In this document: one piece after another, positions 1 to 4,989 of the stretch | Position numbering within the stretch: position 1 is the first letter of the stretch | Layout of the letters: every line of letters begins with the position of its first letter | Assembly (NCBI GenBank): GCA_021817185.1 | Contig: JAKAVU010000149.1 | Location: 1 to 6,897 of the forward strand | Origin: a bacterium | Lineage (GTDB): Bacteria; Chloroflexota; Dormibacteria; UBA8260; Bog-877 | Direction of reading: 5' to 3' | Length of the DNA stretch: 6,897 bases | Notes under the pieces: model-generated | The model's input: the letters and a program-made list of their open reading frames with translations, nothing else | What the model was told of the DNA's origin: nothing | Database searches by the model: none | Translations under genes and position numbers: made by a program

Positions 1-1
1 G

Positions 2-340
2 ATGGTCACGTCGCGGCTTTCCGCCATCCTGGGCCACCATGGTCTCAGCCTGCGATCGATCGCCCACGGTGCCGACCTCAGCGGCTTGCAGCTGGTGCTG
101 GTTGACCTGAACCGGGACCAGGAGTCCCGATTGCAGACGATGCGCGGGCTCTCGCAGGTGACCCCGCCCCCGCTGATCGTCGCCTTTGGCCCCCATGTTC
201 TGATGCGAGACTTGGGGAGGCGAGCCCGGGCCGCGGGGGCCGACCGGGTGGTTGCCAACAGCGCTCTGCCGGTGGTCCTGGAGGGGCTGCTCGCCCGGGC
301 GGAAGATCCTGCCAGATCGACGAGGAGTACGCATGACTGA
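2..340 (+). CDS. Degenerate response-regulator receiver (CheY-like) domain protein, 5' partial
   Basis: The readable 112 residues follow the second half of a CheY-like receiver fold. A helix-1-like segment sits at residues 3-13. A hydrophobic strand ends in Asp at about residue 35 (LVLVDLN), where the phosphorylated Asp lies in true receivers. The strand PLIVAFGPH (57-65) is followed by the helix and strand RARAAGADRVV (74-84) and a final helix (89-99). The FGPH turn replaces the usual conserved Thr/Ser, and the strand-5 Lys is missing (ANS at 85-87). This suggests a pseudo-receiver, or one with altered phosphorylation. The first strand with its acidic pair is not visible, so the gene probably begins before the window and the ATG at base 2 is probably internal. 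Its stop overlaps the M20 amidohydrolase start by 8 bases, indicating one transcript. No output domain follows. Partner and signal are unknown. Family call is moderate, function low. Confidence 0.65.
   Translation: MVTSRLSAILGHHGLSLRSIAHGADLSGLQLVLVDLNRDQESRLQTMRGLSQVTPPPLIVAFGPHVLMRDLGRRARAAGADRVVANSALPVVLEGLLARAEDPARSTRSTHD
322..327 (+). promoter_or_regulatory. Ribosome binding site fixing the amidohydrolase start
   Basis: GAGGAG lies five bases before the ATG at 333. It supports that start over an in-frame ATG 81 bases upstream at 252, whose extra 27 residues are Arg/Trp/Cys-rich, unlike the family, and overlap the preceding gene. Confidence 0.65.
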
Positions 341-1526
341 TATCCACGAGGCGGTCCAGGGGCTGCGCCCTAGCCTGGTCGCGGATCGCCGGCACCTGCA
401 TCAGCATCCGGAGCTCTCCGGTCACGAGCGGGGCACCGCCGACTTCATCGCCCAGCGCCTGCGAACCCTCGGGCTGACCCCTAAGCGGCTGGTCGAGGGC
501 CGCGCGGTGGTTGCGGATCTGGACGGTGCACGTCCGGGTGGTCATCGGCTTCTGCTGAGGGCGGACATCGATGCCCTACCCCTCCTCGAGCGTGGCGCCG
601 ACCGGCCCTACCGATCGTTGGTGGACGGGGCGATGCACGCGTGCGGCCACGACGCCCATGTGGCGGTCGCTCTGGGGGTGGCTGAGCTGCTCACCGGGAT
701 GCGCTCTGCGCTTGCCGGGACGATCCGGTTCGCCTTCCAGCCCGCCGAGGAGACCGCGGGCGGAGCCCAGGAGATGATCGACCAAGGGGCGATGTCTAAC
801 CCGGAGATGGAGGGGGCGCTCGGGCTGCACGTATGGAGCGGGCTTCCGGCCGGCACGGTCGGGGTGCGGGAGGGTGCCATCTTCGCCTCCGCGGATGAAT
901 TCAGGGTGGTCATCGAGGGTCGGGGCGGCCACGGCGCCCTGCCGCACCAGGCGCTGGACCCCATCCCCATCGCCAGCATGGTGGTGCTGGCACTGCAGAC
1001 CCTGGTCTCACGGGAGACCTCGCCGTTTCAGGCGGCCGTGGTGACGGTGGGCAAGATCGAGGGTGGGGTCGCCTTCAACGTGATTCCGGATACGGTCACC
1101 TTGACCGGGACGGTGCGCGCCTTCACGGTCGAGGACCGGGATCGGCTGCTCCGCCGGATCTCCGAGGTGGCCCAGGGGATCGCCGCCAGTTTCGGCGCGA
1201 GCGCCCGAACCGAGCGCGGGCCCGGGTGCCCGCCGGTCGTGAGCGACGCCCGGATGGCCCAGCTGGTGAGGGCGGCGGTCTCCGCCAGCCCTGGGGTGGT
1301 CCTGATCGATCCAGAGCCGGTCACGGTCGGCGACGACGTATCGCTGTTCCTACGGGCGGTACCGGGTTGCTACTTTCTGCTCGGGGCCGGCAATGCCGAG
1401 GCGGGAATCACCGCGCCACATCACCATCCGGCTTTCGACCTGGACGAAGCCTGCCTCCCGGTGGGGGTGGAGGTCATGGCTCGGGCGGCCCTGTCCTTCT
1501 GCGAGTCGGGGCGGCCCGATGCTTAA
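333..1526 (+). CDS. M20-family metallo-amidohydrolase (N-acyl-amino-acid / hippurate / IAA-conjugate hydrolase type)
   Basis: This 397-residue protein has the full set of M20D amidohydrolase motifs. They are RRHLHQHPELSGHE (19-32), LLLRADIDALP (73-83), MHACGHDAH (101-109), the FQPAEE box (135-140), GLHVW (164-168), the lid-domain GGHGALPHQALDPI (198-211) and PHHHPAF (362-368). Expected di-metal ligands from the family are C104, H106, E139 or E140, H166 and one His of 363-365. The enzyme should hydrolyse an amide bond between an acyl or aryl group and an amino acid; the exact substrate cannot be read from sequence. Length is normal and there is no signal peptide, so it is cytoplasmic. The start is set by the GAGGAG ribosome site. 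It overlaps the upstream receiver gene by 8 bases, and its own stop overlaps the small CxxC gene by 8 bases, so it sits in a translationally coupled run. Family certain, substrate unknown. Confidence 0.93.
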   Translation: MTDIHEAVQGLRPSLVADRRHLHQHPELSGHERGTADFIAQRLRTLGLTPKRLVEGRAVVADLDGARPGGHRLLLRADIDALPLLERGADRPYRSLVDGAMHACGHDAHVAVALGVAELLTGMRSALAGTIRFAFQPAEETAGGAQEMIDQGAMSNPEMEGALGLHVWSGLPAGTVGVREGAIFASADEFRVVIEGRGGHGALPHQALDPIPIASMVVLALQTLVSRETSPFQAAVVTVGKIEGGVAFNVIPDTVTLTGTVRAFTVEDRDRLLRRISEVAQGIAASFGASARTERGPGCPPVVSDARMAQLVRAAVSASPGVVLIDPEPVTVGDDVSLFLRAVPGCYFLLGAGNAEAGITAPHHHPAFDLDEACLPVGVEVMARAALSFCESGRPDA

Positions 1527-1734
1527 CAACCCGCCTCCGGACACCTGCGATCATTGTGGGGCGACAGATCTCACATGGAGGCGCGTCGATGGCCCGGAGT
1601 GTCAGGTGCAGCTGGAGGGGGGTCGGGTGGTGACCCGCTCGGGGGCCGTGCATGTCTGTCCACGCTGCGGGCACACCGTGGTCATCTCCAGCCCGGGACC
1701 GCGCCTGGCCAACTTCGAGGTGCACAGGGGGTGA
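1519..1734 (+). CDS. Small double-CxxC (zinc-ribbon-like) hypothetical protein, 71 aa
   Basis: This ORF has two CxxC pairs, C10-x2-C13 (CDHC) and C47-x2-C50 (CPRCGH), separated by 33 residues. That arrangement is typical of a zinc-ribbon knuckle pair binding one Zn. A further Cys (C28) lies between them. The rest is short beta-like segments with no membrane or signal sequence. The ATG lies inside the end of the amidohydrolase gene (ATGCTTAA overlap). The stop overlaps the GTG start of the Cld-family gene (GTGA). The flanking overlaps and the Cys pairs make it a real gene despite its size; longer in-frame starts upstream lie within the amidohydrolase gene and give no recognisable sequence. I do not recognise a named family. 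A DNA/RNA-binding, adaptor or rubredoxin-like metal role is possible, but none is shown by the sequence. Confidence 0.72.
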   Translation: MLNNPPPDTCDHCGATDLTWRRVDGPECQVQLEGGRVVTRSGAVHVCPRCGHTVVISSPGPRLANFEVHRG

Positions 1735-2486
1735 GCCAGACCTCGACTGCGACGCGAACGGTGGTGGGGCCGGTGCTGGTCCGGGACGCGACCAAGCCGG
1801 CCCCGCGACAGCTGGTCAGATTCGCCTTCTACAAGGTGCAGCCGGAGTGGCGCCGCCTGTCGGCGGACACCCGGGCCGAGCATCGTCGTGAGCTGGCCGC
1901 GGTGCTAGAGGAGCACAGCCGCCGCATCCTGATGCGAACTTTCACCCTGGTGGGGACCAGGGGCGACAGCGACATGATGATCTGGGCGGTGAGCGAGGAG
2001 GCCGAGCGGCTGCAGGCCCTGTTCACCGACATCAATCGATCGGCGCTGGCGGGATACCTTCAGTGCTCGCACAGCTACACCGCCATGACCAAGCGCTCCA
2101 TCTACGTCGACACCGAGCACCCCAACCAGGGCGGCACCACCGACCGGTTGGTCCTGGCTCCTGGCAAGAGCCGCTACCTGTTCGTCTATCCCTTCGTCAA
2201 GACCCGCGCCTGGTGGGCGCTCAGCGCCGAGGAGCGCCAGCGCATGATGCAGGAGCACATCCGGGTGGGGCACGAGTACCCCAGCGTGAAGATCAACACC
2301 ACCTATTCCTTCGGCCTGGATGACCAGGAGTTCGTGGTAGCCTTCGAGACCGACTCGGCCGCTGACTTCCTGGACTGTGTGCAGGCGCTCCGGGACACTG
2401 AGGCGTCCTCCTACACCCTGCGCGATGTGCCCAGCTTCACCTGCGTCCGGGCGCAGATCGACGAGATGCTGGAGGCCCTCGGCTGA
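1731..2486 (+). CDS. Chlorite dismutase / HemQ (coproheme decarboxylase)-family protein
   Basis: From the GTG start the protein has 251 residues, the usual length for the Cld superfamily of duplicated ferredoxin-like haem proteins. The C-terminal half is the most diagnostic. It contains YLFVYPFVK (149-157), MMQEHIRVGHEYP (172-184), TYSFGLDDQEFVVAFE (191-206) and LRDTEASSYT (220-229). By family knowledge, Y153 matches the tyrosine used for decarboxylation in coproheme decarboxylase, and H176 is the likely proximal haem ligand. The only Arg between H176 and the GLDD motif is R178, beside the proximal His, so I see no obvious counterpart of the distal Arg of respiratory chlorite dismutases. This favours a HemQ-type role over chlorite detoxification. 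There is no signal peptide. GTG at 1731 overlaps the stop of the upstream small gene (GTGA) and has GAGG ten bases before it; a longer in-frame ORF from 1554 adds only read-through of that gene. No other haem-synthesis gene is nearby. Family firm, activity inferred. Confidence 0.88.
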   Translation: MSQTSTATRTVVGPVLVRDATKPAPRQLVRFAFYKVQPEWRRLSADTRAEHRRELAAVLEEHSRRILMRTFTLVGTRGDSDMMIWAVSEEAERLQALFTDINRSALAGYLQCSHSYTAMTKRSIYVDTEHPNQGGTTDRLVLAPGKSRYLFVYPFVKTRAWWALSAEERQRMMQEHIRVGHEYPSVKINTTYSFGLDDQEFVVAFETDSAADFLDCVQALRDTEASSYTLRDVPSFTCVRAQIDEMLEALG

Positions 2487-2501
2487 TGGCGCCTAGCCCT
2501 G

Positions 2502-2520
2502 CCCGGGCCCTGCTCCCGGG
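2502..2520 (+). repeat. GC-rich inverted repeat between the Cld-family gene and thyX
   Basis: CCCGGG at 2502-2507 can pair with CCCGGG at 2515-2520 across a 7-base loop, 15 bases after the Cld-family stop and 20 before the thyX start. No T-run follows, so it is not a classical terminator. In sequence this GC-rich it may be chance, or a weak mRNA structure. Confidence 0.25.
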
Positions 2521-2539
2521 GACCGCGGCGGCAAGCTAG

Positions 2540-3325
2540 TTGCCCCGAGAGACGGCGCCCGAGGTCTACCTCATCGCGCGTCCGGCGGTCGACCTGGACG
2601 CTATGCGGTCCTACCTGGAGCGGGTGGGTGGTGCGAGCTGGCTGGAACGGCGCGTCCAGGATCCGGCCGGGAGTGGCGGGGAGCTGCTGGTGGAGTTCGC
2701 GGGGCGCACCTGTTACAGGAGTTGGGAGCCGGGGCTGAACCCCAACGTGACCAGGGTGCGCCAGGACCCACGCGCCTATCTGGAGAACATCCTCAAGAGT
2801 GCCCACGGCAGCGTGCTCGAGCATGCCAACTACACCTTCGCGCTCCACAACGTGAGCCGGGTCGCCACCCACGAGATCGTGCGCCATCGTGCCGGTGCTG
2901 CCTACAGTCAGGAGAGCCTGCGGTATGTCCGCCTGGTGGACATCGGCTTTCGAGTTCCCCCCGCGCTTGAGCCCGTGCGCCAGCAGGTTCTGGAGCTGGT
3001 GGAGCGACTCGAGGAGTTCCAGCTGTCGGCCGCCAAAGCGTTGGGCCTGGACGAGGACGGGGTCCCCTTTCACATCAAGAAGGAGGCCACCTCCGCGCTC
3101 CGCCGGCTGGCCCCGATCGGGGTGAGCACCGACATCGTCATGACCATGAACCTGCGCACCCTGAGGCACGTGGTCCAGATGCGGACCGCAGTCGGCGCTG
3201 AGGAGGAGCTCAGGCTCATCTTCGGGCGGGTGGGGGAGATCATGGTGGAGGAGGCGTCGGGGGTGTTCCAGGATTTCGAGCGTGACCACAGGGGATGCTG
3301 GGTGCCGCGGTTTGCCAAGGTCTGA
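2540..3325 (+). CDS. thyX: FAD-dependent thymidylate synthase ThyX
   Basis: ThyX makes dTMP from dUMP using methylene-tetrahydrofolate, with FAD and NADPH as reductant, and replaces ThyA in many bacteria. The 261-residue protein carries the ThyX signature at 115-126, RHR-AGAAYSQE-S, in the RHR-x8-S form, continuing as LRYVRL. Other family blocks are CYRSW (58-62), HGSVLEHANYTF (89-100) and MNLRTLRHVVQMR (203-215). The start is TTG, immediately after an in-frame TAG. The next in-frame ATG (codon 22) would remove the first conserved strand VYLIARP (9-15), so TTG is preferred although the ribosome site is poor. It lies 53 bases after the Cld-family gene and 31 before the VOC gene. The length is slightly above common ThyX sizes, mainly from residues 31-50. 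Enzyme identity is firm; weak initiation may keep expression low. Confidence 0.95.
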   Translation: MPRETAPEVYLIARPAVDLDAMRSYLERVGGASWLERRVQDPAGSGGELLVEFAGRTCYRSWEPGLNPNVTRVRQDPRAYLENILKSAHGSVLEHANYTFALHNVSRVATHEIVRHRAGAAYSQESLRYVRLVDIGFRVPPALEPVRQQVLELVERLEEFQLSAAKALGLDEDGVPFHIKKEATSALRRLAPIGVSTDIVMTMNLRTLRHVVQMRTAVGAEEELRLIFGRVGEIMVEEASGVFQDFERDHRGCWVPRFAKV

Positions 3326-3356
3326 GCCGACCGTTGCGCCCGTTGTGGGCGGATCG

Positions 3357-3719
3357 GTGCGGCCCCGGGTCGAGGTTGGAATCGACTGCCTGGATCCGGC
3401 GGCTCTGGCCCCCTTCTGGCTGGCCGCTCTCGGTTACTCGGCTACCGCCGGAGATGGGGAGCCGTACCTCGACCTGGTGGGCCCGCCCGGATCCCTGGGC
3501 GTCTTTCTGCAACGCGTGCCCGAGCCGAAGTCGGGGAAGAATCGGCTGCATCTCGACCTCTTCACCGTCCAGCCCGAGCGCCTGGTCGCCCGCCTGCGGG
3601 CCCTGGGGGCCCGGCCGGTGGGACCACCTTTCTTCGAGGAGGATCCGCAGCGGTGGGCCTGGCAGGTGATGCGAGATCCCGAGGGCAACGAGTTCTGCGT
3701 CTGTCGCGAAGGGACCTGA
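3357..3719 (+). CDS. VOC-superfamily (glyoxalase-like domain) protein
   Basis: From the GTG chosen, this is a 120-residue single-domain vicinal-oxygen-chelate protein. It opens with VEVGIDCLDPAALAPFW (5-21), then LGY (25-27), KNRLHLDLF (61-69), a helix with LRALGA (80-85), and W-Q-V-M-RDPEGNEFCV (102-115). This is the glyoxalase-like pattern in which H65 and E112 sit at possible metal-ligand positions. Such proteins include dioxygenases, resistance proteins and isomerases; no substrate can be assigned. The GTG at 3357 is preferred to an in-frame GTG at 3345 or 3282, because it opens just before the first strand and has GGGCGGA shortly upstream. The 3282 start would lie inside thyX. It is 31 bases downstream of thyX and probably shares its transcript. 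Confidence 0.8.
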   Translation: MRPRVEVGIDCLDPAALAPFWLAALGYSATAGDGEPYLDLVGPPGSLGVFLQRVPEPKSGKNRLHLDLFTVQPERLVARLRALGARPVGPPFFEEDPQRWAWQVMRDPEGNEFCVCREGT

Positions 3720-3769
3720 GGCCGCTTGGCCTGGGGCCACTGGCGGTGCCCGGCGTAAGCCATTTCTTT

Positions 3770-3775
3770 TAGGAT
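3770..3775 (+). promoter_or_regulatory. Candidate -10 element (TAGGAT) before the molybdopterin oxidoreductase
   Basis: In the 63-base gap 3720-3782 a short T-rich patch (3763-3770) stands out from the GC-rich surroundings and runs into TAGGAT, a TANNNT match. Transcription from it would begin about at the ATG at 3783, giving a nearly leaderless mRNA. The same bases include AGGA (3771-3774), eight bases before the ATG, which could instead be the ribosome site for a transcript from upstream. No good -35 box is visible. Confidence 0.3.
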
Positions 3776-3782
3776 CCAAGGT

Positions 3783-4382
3783 ATGAAGATCGGTCGCCGC
3801 CAGCTCGATCCCCGCGTCGAGGCCAACCCCACCCGCTTGCCACCCGGGCAGGTGCTGACCGAGAAGTGGCCGGTGCTGCACTACGGCCGCGTGCCCACCT
3901 ATGACATGGGCCGCTGGCGCCTGAGGATCTTCGGAGCGGTGGAGCAGGACACGGTGCTCACGTTCGACCAGCTCCTGGCCCTGCCCGCCAGGGAGGTCCT
4001 CTGCGACATCCACTGCGTGACGACATGGAGCCGGTTCGACAACCGCTTCCTGGGGGTTCCGCTGGCTGAGATCGCGAGGCTGGCCCACGTGCGCCCCGAG
4101 GCGCGGTTCGTCGAGTTTCACTGCTTTGGCGGCTTCACGACCTCCGTGCCTTTGGAGGTCGCCTCGGCCGAGGATGCCCTGCTCGCATATCGGCACGACG
4201 GGCTGCCGCTCTCGCCCGAGCATGGGTATCCACTGCGGGCGCTGCTGCCCCGCAAGTACTTCTGGAAGAGCGCCAAGTGGGTGGAGGGTGTGGAGTTTCG
4301 CGCCGAGGACGAGCTCGGCTTCTGGGAGCGCAATGGCTACAACAACAGCGCCGACCCCTGGCGCGAGGAGCGCTATTGGTGA
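3783..4382 (+). CDS. Sulfite-oxidase-fold molybdopterin-dependent oxidoreductase (cytoplasmic, single domain)
   Basis: The 199-residue protein matches the molybdopterin-binding domain of the sulfite oxidase/MsrP family. It opens with a linker of the type LHYGRVP (32-38), then WRLRIFG (45-51), LTFDQLLALP (59-68) and CDIHCVTTWSRFDNRFLGV (74-92). C78 of the IHCVTTWS motif is the expected molybdenum thiolate ligand. FGGFTTSVPLE (115-125), HGYPLRALLPRKYFWKSAKWV (147-167) and the C-terminal GFWERNGYN (179-187) complete the family pattern. No Tat signal, membrane segment, haem domain or Ig-like dimerisation domain is present, so it is a compact cytoplasmic oxidoreductase of unknown substrate. The ATG has AGGA eight bases upstream. 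It is separated from the VOC gene by 63 bases and followed, after 79 bases, by an Fe-S carrier gene; that Fe-S link is only suggestive, since this domain binds no cluster. Confidence 0.9.
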   Translation: MKIGRRQLDPRVEANPTRLPPGQVLTEKWPVLHYGRVPTYDMGRWRLRIFGAVEQDTVLTFDQLLALPAREVLCDIHCVTTWSRFDNRFLGVPLAEIARLAHVRPEARFVEFHCFGGFTTSVPLEVASAEDALLAYRHDGLPLSPEHGYPLRALLPRKYFWKSAKWVEGVEFRAEDELGFWERNGYNNSADPWREERYW

Positions 4383-4407
4383 CGGCGACCCGTGACTGCG
4401 GTAAACT
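4379..4407 (+). promoter_or_regulatory. Candidate housekeeping promoter for the A-type Fe-S carrier gene
   Basis: GTGACG (4379-4384) and TAAACT (4402-4407) are separated by 17 bases. Each matches the -35 (TTGACA) and -10 (TATAAT) consensus at four of six positions. The predicted transcript would start about 4413-4415, giving a leader of roughly 50 bases that contains a small hairpin, CCAGC (4416-4420) with GCTGG (4425-4429), and a ribosome site AGGGA (4448-4452). The -35 overlaps the end of the preceding gene. Confidence 0.42.
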
Positions 4408-4461
4408 CGAATTGACCAGCAGCAGCTGGCAGCTTCCGAGCAGGTTCAGGGAAATTTCAGC

Positions 4462-4824
4462 ATGATCACCGTTTCCGAGCAGGCCATCAGCCAGTTGAAG
4501 CAGCTTCTGGAGCAGCAGGAGAACCAGGAGATGGGCCTCCGGGTGTACGTGACGCCCGGCGGGTGCTCCGGGTTCAGCTACGGCATGGGCTTCGACGATG
4601 CGCCCGCCAGTGACGACGAGGTCACCGAGCAGGAGGGGATCCGGGTGTTCGTGGACCCCTACAGCGCGACCTACCTCGAGGGTGCGGAGATCGACTACGT
4701 CGACAGCCTGATGGGAGGGGGGTTCACGGTGCACAACCCCCAGGCCGTCAAGACCTGCTCCTGTGGCCAGTCCTTCGACTCTGGCGACGGGGCGGGAGCG
4801 GCCAAGGCCTGCAGCGCCGTCTGA
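4462..4824 (+). CDS. A-type Fe-S cluster carrier (HesB/IscA/ErpA family)
   Basis: A-type carriers receive Fe-S clusters from scaffold proteins and deliver them to apo-enzymes in the cytoplasm. The 120-residue protein has the typical fold. A helical start (4-20) is followed by LRVYVTPGGCSGFSYGMGF (26-44) with C35, then FVDPYSATYLEGAEIDYV (63-80), GGGFTVHNP (85-93) and CSCGQSF (99-105) with C99 and C101. These three Cys are the family's cluster ligands and all are present. After the last motif there is a flexible 15-residue tail rich in Gly, Ala and Asp with an additional Cys (C117), which is not part of the core fold. The ATG is preceded by AGGGA at nine-base spacing. Whether it is the IscA or the ErpA subtype cannot be decided by eye. 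No other isc or suf gene is present in the window. Confidence 0.93.
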   Translation: MITVSEQAISQLKQLLEQQENQEMGLRVYVTPGGCSGFSYGMGFDDAPASDDEVTEQEGIRVFVDPYSATYLEGAEIDYVDSLMGGGFTVHNPQAVKTCSCGQSFDSGDGAGAAKACSAV

Positions 4825-4950
4825 ATTGGGCGGACTCCGGGAGGCCGAGGACCCCGTCCCCGGGCTGGTCGCGCCGACTGCTGGCGGGCGGCCACCCCGG
4901 GCCGGCGCATGAAGGCGGGCGCCCGTCGGCTGGTGCCCGCAGTGCGGCTG

Positions 4951-4980
4951 GGGGCGGGGCTCGACTAGACCCCTCCCTTT
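4951..4980 (+). terminator. Terminator-like hairpin in the cofD leader
   Basis: GGG (4952-4954) and GGGG (4956-4959) can pair with CCC (4975-4977) and CCCC (4970-4973) around one C/T mismatch, with a 10-base loop, followed by TTT (4978-4980). This is a GC stem plus a very short T-run, ten bases before the cofD ATG. It could end transcription from the Fe-S gene, attenuate cofD, or be chance in GC-rich sequence. The remaining gap (4825-4950) holds only GC-rich inverted repeats, for example GCGGGC 4915-4920 with GCCCGC 4935-4940, and no supported gene. Confidence 0.3.
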
Positions 4981-4989
4981 GAGCATTGG

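Noticed and set aside
52..63. Perfect 12-base palindrome GCGATCGATCGC
   Set aside because: It lies within the receiver reading frame and appears once; nothing indicates an operator or abundant repeat family.
252..332. N-terminal extension of the amidohydrolase from the upstream ATG
   Set aside because: The 27 residues overlap the preceding gene, do not resemble the family, and the ATG at 333 has a strong ribosome site.
2411..3289. Minus-strand open frame of 292 codons opposite thyX
   Set aside because: Its composition (many His, Pro, Gln, Arg) is the mirror of the thyX codons, and the ThyX reading is unambiguous.
3727..3739. Small TGGCC/GGCCA hairpin after the VOC gene, considered as a terminator
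   Set aside because: The stem is only five bases and the T-rich patch is more than 20 bases downstream, so the terminator geometry fails.
3240..4223. Long minus-strand open frame of 327 codons opposite the VOC and molybdopterin genes
   Set aside because: It spans two well-supported + strand genes and their gap, shows no recognisable family motif, and is expected from GC-rich third positions that suppress stops on the opposite strand.
4909..4968. Nineteen-codon ORF upstream of cofD, considered as a leader peptide
   Set aside because: It has no ribosome site, no run of regulatory codons, and such short frames are common in GC-rich gaps.
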